DNA from: Methylaequor sp045563055
Lineage (GTDB): Bacteria > Pseudomonadota > Alphaproteobacteria > Methylaequorales > Methylaequoraceae
Direction of reading: 5' to 3'
Assembly (NCBI GenBank): GCA_045563055.1
Contig: JBJKUR010000004.1
Location: 1-7,012, forward strand
DNA length: 7,012 bases
Shown in pieces: positions 1 through 5,949 of the stretch; the stretch's first letter is position 1; each line of letters opens with the position of its first letter. Made by a program: the position numbers and the translations under genes. Under the pieces are notes generated by a model. The model was not told the DNA's origin and did not search any database. It saw only the letters and a program-made list of their open reading frames with translations.

Positions 1-1622
1 GCTAATGAAACTGATTTTTTCTTAGTGTTGAATTTGTTTTGGATTTTTTCAAGTGCACTGATTACTTTTGTTGTCTTACCATTGTTATTAACTTCCCAGT
101 TAATTTGTGGTTCTAATCTTACTCTAGCACCATTAGCTCCGCCTCTCTTATCAGATCCTCTGTAAGTTGAAGCAGATGCCCAAGCAGTACTTACTAATTC
201 AGATACAGATATTTTTGACTTTGATATTTGAGATTTTAAATCTTTAATATCTTTTGCCTTTAGTTTGTATTTTGATTTTTTTACAGGGTCTTGCCAAATT
301 AATTCTTCTTTTGGAACTTCGCTACCCAAGTAACATGTTCTTGGACCCATATCTCTGTGAGTTAATTTAAACCACGATCTTGCGAAAGCATCCGCGAACT
401 CGTCAGGATTTTTAAAGAAATGTTCTGAAATCGGACCATATGATGGATCCATTCTTAATGAAAGATCGGTTGTTTGCATCATTGGTGGATGCATTTTATT
501 TTTATCATGGGCGTCAGGAACCATTTTTATTTTTTGACCATTTTGTTTAGGTGTCCATTGATGAGCTCCTGCAGGACTTTTCGTTAATTCCCATTCGTGA
601 TTAAACAAACAATCAAAGTAACCCATGTCCCATTTAATGGGAGACTGCGTCCATGCACCTTCTATACCACTACTAATGGTATCAATACCTTTTCCAGATT
701 TATACTTACTATTCCATCCTGTTGATTGATCTTGAATTCTTGACGCCTCTGGGTCTGGACCTTTATGAGACTCAGGTGCAGCGCCGTGTGATTTTCCAAA
801 TGTATGCCCTCCTGCTACCAACGCAACAGTTTCATAATCGTTCATTGCCATTCTTCCAAAAGTTTCTCTAATATCATGAGCGGCAAGTAATGGATCAGGA
901 TTTGCATCTGGTCCTTGTGGATTTACATAAATTAATCCCATATGTGAAGCTCCAAGTGGTTGTTCTAAATCTCTTTTTCCACTATATCTTTCTACACCTA
1001 ACATTTCTTTTTCAGAACCCCAGTAAATATCATCCTCTGGTTCCCAAATATCAACTCTACCTGCTCCAAATCCAAAAGTTTTAAAGCCCATTGACTCTAA
1101 GGCAACGTTTCCAACCAAAATGAATAAGTCGGCCCATGAAATTTGTTTTCCATATTTTTGTTTGATTGGCCATAATAATAATCTTGCTTTGTCTAAATTA
1201 ACGTTGTCCGGCCAAGCATTGAGAGGTGCAAATCTTTGATTGCCTGTCCCTGCGCCACCTCTGCCATCGCCTGTTCTATAAGTTCCAGCTGCATGCCAAG
1301 CTAACCTTATGAAAAATGGTCCATAGTGACCGTAATCTGCAGGCCACCATTCTTGTGAGTCTGTCATTAATTTTTTTAGATCTTTTTTAAGTGCTTTAAA
1401 ATTTAATTTTTTGAATTCTTTTGCATAATTAAACTTCTTATCCATTGGGTTAGTCAAATTAGAATGTTGACTTAATATTTTTAAGTTTAAACTATTTGGC
1501 CAAAAGTCTCTGTTTGTTTGACCTCTTCCTGCTGAAAATTTCGCTGATGTTCCTGCTCCAGTAAATGGACATTTGCTTAATTCGTTCGATTTGAAGTTTT
1601 CATCTTTAAATTCAGTGCTCAT
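1..1622 (-). CDS. katG: Catalase-peroxidase KatG (C-terminus beyond window edge)
   Basis: Bifunctional heme enzyme that destroys hydrogen peroxide by catalase and peroxidase activity, normally in the cytoplasm. The frame is open from ATG at 1622-1620 to the window edge, giving 540 codons; family members are about 730 residues, so roughly the last 190 are missing by truncation of the window. Seen in the sequence: the distal heme pocket FFIRLAWHAAG with R106, W109 and H110; MGLIYVNPQGP with Y232; RMAMND with M258; the proximal ligand in GGHTFGKSHG at H273; proximal W324; and HRDMGP with R423. W109, Y232 and M258 correspond to the Trp-Tyr-Met crosslink required for catalase activity, and R423 to the mobile Arg of Mycobacterium KatG (R418), so the enzyme should be active. 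The second half of the window portion enters the non-catalytic C-terminal domain, ending near KKKSVSL. The start is supported by AAAGGAG five bases upstream. The gene lies downstream of irr in the same direction but has its own promoter. Confidence 0.97.
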   Translation of the reverse strand, partial: MSTEFKDENFKSNELSKCPFTGAGTSAKFSAGRGQTNRDFWPNSLNLKILSQHSNLTNPMDKKFNYAKEFKKLNFKALKKDLKKLMTDSQEWWPADYGHYGPFFIRLAWHAAGTYRTGDGRGGAGTGNQRFAPLNAWPDNVNLDKARLLLWPIKQKYGKQISWADLFILVGNVALESMGFKTFGFGAGRVDIWEPEDDIYWGSEKEMLGVERYSGKRDLEQPLGASHMGLIYVNPQGPDANPDPLLAAHDIRETFGRMAMNDYETVALVAGGHTFGKSHGAAPESHKGPDPEASRIQDQSTGWNSKYKSGKGIDTISSGIEGAWTQSPIKWDMGYFDCLFNHEWELTKSPAGAHQWTPKQNGQKIKMVPDAHDKNKMHPPMMQTTDLSLRMDPSYGPISEHFFKNPDEFADAFARSWFKLTHRDMGPRTCYLGSEVPKEELIWQDPVKKSKYKLKAKDIKDLKSQISKSKISVSELVSTAWASASTYRGSDKRGGANGARVRLEPQINWEVNNNGKTTKVISALEKIQNKFNTKKKSVSL

Positions 1623-1627
1623 TTAAT

Positions 1628-1634
1628 CTCCTTT
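1628..1634 (-). promoter_or_regulatory. Ribosome binding site of katG
   Basis: AAAGGAG on the minus strand, five bases before the ATG at 1622. It is the clearest Shine-Dalgarno sequence in the window (fabA, irr and the small ORF have weak or none) and fixes the katG start. It sits almost at the predicted transcription start, implying a leader of only about 11 bases. Confidence 0.8.
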
Positions 1635-1639
1635 GTAAA

Positions 1640-1656
1640 TTTATAATAATTCTAAA
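1640..1656 (+). promoter_or_regulatory. Irr-like operator overlapping the katG -10 element
   Basis: The plus strand reads TTTATAATAATTCTAAA, matching 13 of the 14 fixed positions of the Irr iron-control element TTTAGAA-N3-TTCTAAA. It covers the katG -10 hexamer. The 17 bases at 1641-1657 form one arm of a larger inverted repeat with 1671-1687 (16 of 17 paired, 13-base spacer). The same sequence also resembles the PerR box TTATAATNATTATAA (14 of 15), but the adjacent regulator is Irr, not PerR. Binding is inferred. Confidence 0.7.
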
Positions 1657-1668
1657 CAAATTTGTCAA
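1640..1668 (-). promoter_or_regulatory. Sigma-70 type promoter of katG
   Basis: On the minus strand TTGACA (1668-1663) is followed after exactly 17 bases by TATAAA (1645-1640). The -35 is a perfect consensus and the -10 matches five of six bases. Transcription would start near 1634-1632. The -10 hexamer is contained in one copy of the Irr-like motif (1640-1656), and a second copy (1672-1688) begins four bases upstream of the -35, so a bound repressor would block the polymerase. The hexamers and spacing are directly visible; activity and start site are inferred. Confidence 0.8.
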
Positions 1669-1671
1669 CAG

Positions 1672-1688
1672 TTTAGAACTATTATAAT
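1672..1688 (-). promoter_or_regulatory. Second Irr-like operator, upstream of the katG -35
   Basis: The minus strand reads ATTATAATAGTTCTAAA, matching 12 of 14 fixed positions of the Irr iron-control element and facing the copy at 1640-1656. The two TTCTAAAC ends point towards each other and enclose the -35 hexamer. Two face-to-face copies around one promoter would permit cooperative binding by two dimers. Binding is inferred from sequence match and gene context. Confidence 0.65.
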
Positions 1689-1700
1689 GTAGAAATATGA

Positions 1701-2120
1701 CTAAGAATTAATGTCTTCGACTTTTACTAAGACTTCAACAGACTTAATTTTTTTGCCAGGAATTTTAGTATTGATTTTAACAGGTTCTACATCTGCATCA
1801 TCTATGTCTATTAAGTCTTTTTGGTTTTCATCATAAAAGTGATGGTGATGCGACGTATTGGTATCAAAATAGCTTTGATCAGAGTTTATTGGTATCTCTT
1901 TCAGGTAGCCTTTCTTTTTAAAAGCGTGGACCGTGTTGTAAACTGTTGCTAAAGAAATTTTATCGTTTGCTGTTTTGCTAATTTTTTTTACCAAATCATT
2001 TATTGTAAAATGAAATGTTTTTTCCGAATTGAATAAGATTTCACAAATTTTAATTCTTTGTTTAGTAGGTCTTAAGCCAGAGCTTCTTAGTTTATCAATA
2101 TAATTGCTGTTATTAAGCAT
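1701..2120 (-). CDS. irr: Irr, Fur-family iron/heme-responsive transcription regulator
   Basis: DNA-binding regulator of 139 residues, the usual Irr/Fur length. In alphaproteobacteria Irr controls heme synthesis, iron storage and iron uptake genes and is inactivated or degraded when heme is plentiful. Seen: an N-terminal winged helix starting at GLRPTKQR (residues 15-22), recognition helix SLATVYNTVHAFKKKG (56-71), then YFDTNTSHHHHFY (84-96), the His-rich segment typical of Irr, followed by DLIDIDD and a short dimerisation region. The Cys pairs that bind structural zinc in PerR and most Fur proteins are absent; the only Cys is C26. It also lacks the Cys-Pro heme regulatory motif of Bradyrhizobium Irr, as do several other Irr proteins, so heme sensing would rely on the His cluster. 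The gene is transcribed away from fabA, towards katG, with an Irr-like motif 5 bases before its start, suggesting autoregulation. PerR and Fur are the alternatives but fit less well. Confidence 0.9.
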   Translation of the reverse strand: MLNNSNYIDKLRSSGLRPTKQRIKICEILFNSEKTFHFTINDLVKKISKTANDKISLATVYNTVHAFKKKGYLKEIPINSDQSYFDTNTSHHHHFYDENQKDLIDIDDADVEPVKINTKIPGKKIKSVEVLVKVEDINS

Positions 2121-2125
2121 TGTTA

Positions 2126-2142
2126 TTTATAATTATTCTAAA
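2126..2142 (+). promoter_or_regulatory. Irr-like operator next to the irr start codon
   Basis: The plus strand reads TTTATAATTATTCTAAA, 13 of 14 fixed positions of the Irr iron-control element. Over the longer 17 bases 2127-2143 it differs from the katG copy at 1641-1657 by a single base. It ends 5 bases before the irr start codon and lies about 50 bases upstream of fabA, so it could serve irr autoregulation, fabA control, or both. The repetition of a 17-bp sequence at two promoters is direct evidence that it is a site; the identity of the binding protein is inferred. Confidence 0.7.
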
Positions 2143-2158
2143 CTAAACCTATATTATA
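2126..2158 (-). promoter_or_regulatory. Candidate irr promoter region (two possible -10 elements)
   Basis: Two minus-strand -10 candidates exist. TATAAA at 2131-2126 occupies the same place in the operator as the katG -10 does, and would give a leaderless irr mRNA starting at or next to the ATG. TATAAT at 2158-2153 is a perfect -10 and would place the operator just downstream of the transcription start. Neither has a good -35 at 16-18 bases, so the choice is unresolved. There is no Shine-Dalgarno sequence before irr. Confidence 0.35.
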
Positions 2159-2166
2159 TTTAGGTT
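2146..2166. repeat. Interrupted 21-bp palindrome in the irr-fabA divergent region
   Basis: AACCTATAT and ATTTAGGTT flank a 3-base centre (TAT); eight of nine base pairs are complementary. It begins 3 bases after the 17-bp Irr-like repeat unit ends (2143), and its sequence is different from that motif. It covers the TATAAT/TATATT candidates for both irr and fabA. It is more likely a dimer binding site than an RNA hairpin because it precedes any coding region and is AT-rich. I do not recognise the cognate regulator. Confidence 0.45.
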
Positions 2167-2192
2167 AAATCAAGTAATAAGGTTATCAAAAA

Positions 2193-2693
2193 ATGAAAAA
2201 AAACTCATACACATATGAGGATTTAATTAGTTGTGGAAATGGTGATCTTTTTGGTCCAGGGAACGCAAAACTTCCCTTGCCACCAATGCTTATGTTTGAC
2301 AGGATCACTGAAATTAGCGAGAATAAGGGCACGTTTAGTAAAGGATTAATAATTGCTGAACTGGACATAAAAGATAATCTTTGGTTTTTTGATTGTCATT
2401 TTAAAAAAGATCCAGTGATGCCAGGATGCTTAGGTTTAGATGCTATGTGGCAATTGGTTGGATTTTATTTGGGTTGGTTAGGAAATCCAGGCAGGGGAAG
2501 AGCTTTAGGTGTAAATACAGTAAAGTTCACTGGAGAGGTTTTGAAAAATGTCAAAAAAGCGGTTTATGAGATAAATATGAAAAAAATTCTCAAAAAGGAA
2601 GGTGCAACTGTAGGTCTTGCTAACGGAATATTATTAGCTGACGGAAAACAAATTTATAATACAGAAAATTTAAAAGTAGGTTTATTCAAATAA
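2193..2693 (+). CDS. fabA: 3-hydroxydecanoyl-ACP dehydratase/isomerase FabA
   Basis: Dehydrates 3-hydroxyacyl-ACP and isomerises trans-2- to cis-3-decenoyl-ACP, the step that creates the double bond in the oxygen-independent unsaturated fatty-acid pathway; cytoplasmic. The 166 residues form a single hotdog fold close to the 172 of the E. coli enzyme. The active-site stretch CHFKKDPVMPGCLGLDAMWQ (68-87) carries the catalytic pair H69 and D83, equivalent to E. coli H70 and D84, and GRALGVNTVKFTGEV (103-117) is the usual continuation. This motif separates FabA from FabZ, which has Glu rather than Asp and does not isomerise. It is the first gene of the fab operon, divergent from irr; its TAA overlaps the fabB ATG by one base. 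The only Shine-Dalgarno candidate is AAGG 10 bases upstream, which is weak. Confidence 0.97.
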   Translation: MKKNSYTYEDLISCGNGDLFGPGNAKLPLPPMLMFDRITEISENKGTFSKGLIIAELDIKDNLWFFDCHFKKDPVMPGCLGLDAMWQLVGFYLGWLGNPGRGRALGVNTVKFTGEVLKNVKKAVYEINMKKILKKEGATVGLANGILLADGKQIYNTENLKVGLFK

Positions 2694-3904
2694 TGAAGAG
2701 AGTTGTTATAACTGGAATTGGAGTAGTTTCCTGTTTAGGAAATAACCAGGATGAAGTTTATCAATCGTTATTAAATTCAAAGTCAGGAATTTCATTTTCT
2801 GATGAGTACAAAGAATATAATCTTAAAAGCAACATACACGGAAAACCAAAAATAAATCTTGAAGACCACGTGGATAGAAAATTTATAAGATTTATGGGGC
2901 CTGGATCAGCATATAATTATATTTCAATGGCAGAGGCCGTGAAAGACTCTGGATTAGATGATAAAGATGTAAGTAACATTTCAACAGGAATGATAATGGG
3001 ATCAGGGGGACCATCAATTGAAAATGTTATTTTGGCTGCTGATAAAACCAGAGCGAAAAATCCAAAGAGAATGGGCCCATTTGTGGTACCAAGGACTATG
3101 TCAAGCACTGCATCCGCAACTTTAGCGGTTCCCTTTAAGATTAAAGGAGTTAACTACACTATAAGTTCGGCATGCGCAACTAGTGGGCACTGTATTGGTA
3201 ATGCAATGGAATTAATTCAATTAGGAAAACAAAAAATTATTTTTGCAGGAGGTAGTGATGAAGTCCACTTTGCTATGACGGCAATGTTTGACGCAATGAC
3301 AGCATTATCATCTAAATATAATGATACTCCAGAAAAAGCTTCTAGACCTTACGATAAAACTAGAGACGGATTTGTAATAGCTGGTGGCGGAGGAGTTTTG
3401 GTATTAGAGGAATACGAACATGCAAAAGCAAGAGGAGCGAGAATTTATGCAGAATTAACTGGATATGGGGCAACTTCTGATGGATATGACATGGTTGCGC
3501 CTTCTGGTGAAGGTGCTGTAAGGTGTATGAAAATGGCCTTAAGTACTGCAAAAAATAAAATTGATTATATTAATACTCATGGAACTTCTACTCCAGTGGG
3601 TGATATAACAGAGCTTAAAGCTGTAGGGGAAACATTTAAAGATTACAAACCAAAAATTAGTTCCACAAAATCTTTAGCAGGTCACTCTTTAGGAGCAACT
3701 TCCGTACATGAAGCTATTTACAGTTTAATCATGATGAAAAACAACTTTATAGCTGCATCGGCAAATATTACTCATATGGATGACGAGGCTAAAAAATACC
3801 CAATAGTTACCAAGGTTGAAAAAGGTGTCAATTTAAACTCAGTCATGTCAAACAGTTTCGGCTTTGGCGGAACTAATGCAACTCTAGTTTTTGAAAAGGT
3901 TTAA
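2693..3904 (+). CDS. fabB: 3-oxoacyl-ACP synthase I FabB
   Basis: Condenses acyl-ACP with malonyl-ACP; together with FabA it is needed to elongate cis-unsaturated intermediates. The 403 residues form two thiolase-like halves. The catalytic triad is visible: C161 in SSACATSGH, H296 in NTHGTSTPVGD and H331 in KSLAGHSLGA, with K326 nearby, matching E. coli C163, H298 and H333. The glycine-rich C-terminal signature SNSFGFGGTNATLVF (387-401) is present. Pairing with FabA and the match to FabB-style residues favour FabB over FabF. The ATG overlaps the fabA stop in TAATG, so translation is probably coupled. fabI follows after 3 bases. Confidence 0.96.
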   Translation: MKRVVITGIGVVSCLGNNQDEVYQSLLNSKSGISFSDEYKEYNLKSNIHGKPKINLEDHVDRKFIRFMGPGSAYNYISMAEAVKDSGLDDKDVSNISTGMIMGSGGPSIENVILAADKTRAKNPKRMGPFVVPRTMSSTASATLAVPFKIKGVNYTISSACATSGHCIGNAMELIQLGKQKIIFAGGSDEVHFAMTAMFDAMTALSSKYNDTPEKASRPYDKTRDGFVIAGGGGVLVLEEYEHAKARGARIYAELTGYGATSDGYDMVAPSGEGAVRCMKMALSTAKNKIDYINTHGTSTPVGDITELKAVGETFKDYKPKISSTKSLAGHSLGATSVHEAIYSLIMMKNNFIAASANITHMDDEAKKYPIVTKVEKGVNLNSVMSNSFGFGGTNATLVFEKV

Positions 3905-3907
3905 TTA

Positions 3908-4693
3908 ATGGATTTTATGAAAGGAAAAAAAGGATTAATTATGGGAGTAGCAAATGAGAGGTCTATTGCGTGGGGAATCTCCCAAAAATTGGCAGAAGCA
4001 GGTGCTGAATTAGCTTTCACATACTTGGGTGATGCTCTTAAAAAAAGAGTTATACCACTAGCAGAAAAACTAAATTCAAAAGTCACATTTAGTTGTGATG
4101 TTGAAAAAAAGGAAGAAGTAATAAAATTGTTTGAAGATATTAAAGAAGAATGGGGTCAAATAGACTTTGTGGTACATGCTGTTGCATTCTCCGATAAATC
4201 GGAGTTGTCAGGGGAATATCTTAATACAACACGAGAAAATTTTTTAAAAAGCATGTTAATTTCGTGTTTCTCATTTACTGAAGTTGCAAAAGAGGCTTCA
4301 AAAATTATGAAAGAAGGTGGAAGTATGCTTACATTAACTTATGAATCTACTAAAGCTATTCCTAACTATAACGTTATGGGGGTTTGTAAATCTGCCTTAG
4401 AAGCAAGTGTAAAATATCTTGCAAGAGATTTAGGTTCAAAAAAAATAAGAGTGAATGCGATTAGTGCAGGTCCAATTAAAACTCTTGCAGCATCAGCAAT
4501 CGGAGATGCTAAATTTTTGTATAAATGGAACGAAGATCATTCTTTTTTAAGGAGAAATGTTGATATTTACGATGTAGGAAATTCTGCTTTATATTTATTA
4601 AGTCATCTTAGTGGGGGCGTTACTGGTGAAATACATTATGTAGACGCTGGTTACAATAAAGTTGGAATGCCAGATCCAAAAAATATGTCTTAA
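3908..4693 (+). CDS. fabI: Enoyl-ACP reductase (NADH) FabI
   Basis: Catalyses the last reduction of each fatty-acid elongation cycle, trans-2-enoyl-ACP to acyl-ACP; cytoplasmic, normally tetrameric, and the target class of triclosan and diazaborines. The 261 residues form an atypical short-chain dehydrogenase: nucleotide-binding GVANERSIAWGIS near 13-25, then Y145 and the Y-x6-K catalytic pair Y154 and K161 in IPNYNVMGVCK, matching E. coli Y146, Y156 and K163. SAGPIKTLAAS (186-196) is the FabI substrate-loop signature. An AGG 8 bases upstream within the fabB end supports the ATG at 3908; an in-frame ATG at 3917 is a possible alternative. It is third in the fabA-fabB-fabI operon. Confidence 0.96.
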   Translation: MDFMKGKKGLIMGVANERSIAWGISQKLAEAGAELAFTYLGDALKKRVIPLAEKLNSKVTFSCDVEKKEEVIKLFEDIKEEWGQIDFVVHAVAFSDKSELSGEYLNTTRENFLKSMLISCFSFTEVAKEASKIMKEGGSMLTLTYESTKAIPNYNVMGVCKSALEASVKYLARDLGSKKIRVNAISAGPIKTLAASAIGDAKFLYKWNEDHSFLRRNVDIYDVGNSALYLLSHLSGGVTGEIHYVDAGYNKVGMPDPKNMS

Positions 4694-4696
4694 AAT

Positions 4697-4822
4697 ATGA
4701 TAGTAGAACTAATTTTATCTTTTTTTGTTATAATCGTTATCTTGCTCTATCTGTTCAGACCAACTTCTAAAAATGAAAAAGACCAATTTAATGACAGAAA
4801 CAACTGGAGAGGTGGTTTCTAA
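4697..4822 (+). CDS. Small single-span membrane protein, 41 residues, function unknown
   Basis: The ORF begins 3 bases after the fabI stop codon on the same strand. Residues 2-20 (IVELILSFFVIIVILLYLF) are an unbroken hydrophobic stretch long enough for one membrane span, followed by a hydrophilic tail (RPTSKNEKDQFNDRNN) ending in WRGGF. The Arg and Lys residues after the span predict an N-out, C-in topology, or an uncleaved signal anchor. No Shine-Dalgarno is visible, so expression would depend on coupling to fabI. Support for being real: tight spacing with the operon, protein-like segmentation, and a stop just before the convergent gene's end. I do not recognise a family; 41 codons could also arise by chance in AT-rich DNA. 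Confidence 0.6.
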   Translation: MIVELILSFFVIIVILLYLFRPTSKNEKDQFNDRNNWRGGF

Positions 4823-4831
4823 AATTTTGTA

Positions 4832-5899
4832 TTATTTTTTATAAAATTTCATTTCTATATTTTTATAAGTAAAATGAGAAAAAGTTATAGTAATTATATA
4901 TGCCATTATTGTATATAAGTGCGCCTCCAAAATTGTAAGCTCAAGTATTACATCACCTTCCTTGTTTATATTTGTTGGTATATTTAATACAAACCGAAGT
5001 GTATTGTTTAATAAATAGAAAATTAAAAGATGACTTAAATAAATACTATAACTTATCTTTCCTAAATAGATAAAAAATTTATTAAAAAAAAATTTGTACA
5101 AAACAAAATTTGAGTTTAAAAAACACGAAATGTAGAAAATTAAACCAAAAATTATCGAATAAAGATAACTAAAATTTGAAAGTTTCCTAAAATAAAAAAT
5201 TTCTAATAAAAACATTAATATTAATAAAAAATATATAAGATTAGGAAATGTTTTATGAAAATAGAAATTTTTTTTCTTATATATTAAGCAAAACAGACAT
5301 CCAATCGAAAAAGAAAAGAATCCTGAATAAAAAGCGTTTATTGAAAGTGCTGATCCATATAAGTCAGTTAAGAAGAAAAGAAAAGTAATTACATATAAAA
5401 CACAGACAAAAAAAATTAATTTTCTACTTATAAGGGTTAATATTCCAAAAGAAATATAAAGCATAATCTCAACGGAGATTGACCAAGAAGGTGTATTGAA
5501 ACTATAGCTCTCAGCAAAATGTTGTAATAAGAATAAATTTAACAAAAAATTTTTAAAATTATTTGTTTCAAATACTTTATTATTTGCTTCTATTCCATAT
5601 TCTAGAAATATAAAATATTTTAAAAGTTCTATTATTCCAAAAATTGTTAAAAAAAATAAGTGCAAAGGATATAATCTTTTAAATCTTTTGATTAAAAAAG
5701 ACTTTAAGACATTAAATTTTTGAAGTTTTTCAATATAGTTTAGACATATTACGAAACCACTTAGAGTGAAAAACAACTGAACAAACAGCCCCTGAGCAAA
5801 GTATTTAGTAAAAAAAGTATCATAAGTGAAATGAACCGCGCAAACACTTAATGCTGCCAGGGCCCTAAAAACATCAAGTTGCTTAATATGATTATTCAT
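4832..5899 (-). CDS. Integral-membrane acyltransferase, OafA/Acyltransferase_3 type
   Basis: Members of this family transfer acyl groups (often acetyl) across the inner membrane onto sugars of O-antigen, capsule, Nod factors or other surface glycans. The 355 residues are mostly hydrophobic, with about ten potential membrane spans. Family motifs seen: LDVFRALAALSVCAVHF (8-24) with R12 and H23, FFTLSGFVI (43-51), KRFKRLYPLH (71-80), PSWSISVE (137-144) and a late LGKISYSIYLSH (279-290). Length is typical and no SGNH domain is fused. Substrate cannot be told from sequence. The DNA is much more AT-rich than its neighbours (sampled lines about 13% GC against about 33% in pnp) and the protein is rich in F, I, L, Y, N and K, suggesting lateral gain or a fast-evolving accessory gene. 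It converges on the fab operon and follows pnp by 50 bases. No clear promoter or Shine-Dalgarno was found. The start at 5899 places LDVFRAL at the normal distance from the N-terminus. Confidence 0.88.
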   Translation of the reverse strand: MNNHIKQLDVFRALAALSVCAVHFTYDTFFTKYFAQGLFVQLFFTLSGFVICLNYIEKLQKFNVLKSFLIKRFKRLYPLHLFFLTIFGIIELLKYFIFLEYGIEANNKVFETNNFKNFLLNLFLLQHFAESYSFNTPSWSISVEIMLYISFGILTLISRKLIFFVCVLYVITFLFFLTDLYGSALSINAFYSGFFSFSIGCLFCLIYKKKNFYFHKTFPNLIYFLLILMFLLEIFYFRKLSNFSYLYSIIFGLIFYISCFLNSNFVLYKFFFNKFFIYLGKISYSIYLSHLLIFYLLNNTLRFVLNIPTNINKEGDVILELTILEAHLYTIMAYIITITFSHFTYKNIEMKFYKK

Positions 5900-5949
5900 T
5901 TTCAGTGAAATATCTCTAAAAGTATTTTGGTATTATTTAGATTTTATAA

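Noticed and set aside
1658..1670. The 1641-1687 inverted repeat as an RNA hairpin or terminator for irr.
   Set aside because: It contains the -35 and -10 of katG, each arm is itself an operator match repeated at irr, and no U-tract follows; a DNA-level role explains it better.
1701..2120. PerR as the identity of the regulator, because its sites resemble TTATAATNATTATAA and it adjoins katG.
   Set aside because: The protein lacks the CxxC zinc motifs of PerR and has the Irr-specific YFDTN..HHHH stretch; the sites fit the Irr element at least as well.
2193..2368. Minus-strand ORFs overlapping fabA (2186-2368), fabB (2917-3108, 3360-3551) and fabI (3901-4086), as well as a plus-strand ORF within katG (890-1084).
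   Set aside because: All lie opposite strongly conserved enzymes, have low-complexity translations and no start signals or motifs.
4822..4849. AAATTTT and AAAATTT arms around a T-rich segment between the convergent small ORF and acyltransferase gene, a possible bidirectional terminator.
   Set aside because: The stem is seven A/T pairs with no G or C and a 14-base loop, overlaps the acyltransferase stop codon, and is expected by chance in such AT-rich DNA.
5900..5949. Possible pnp terminator or acyltransferase promoter in the 50-bp spacer.
   Set aside because: Only a CTAAA/TTTAG pairing with a long loop, no U-run in the right place and no convincing -35/-10 pair; read-through from pnp is possible.
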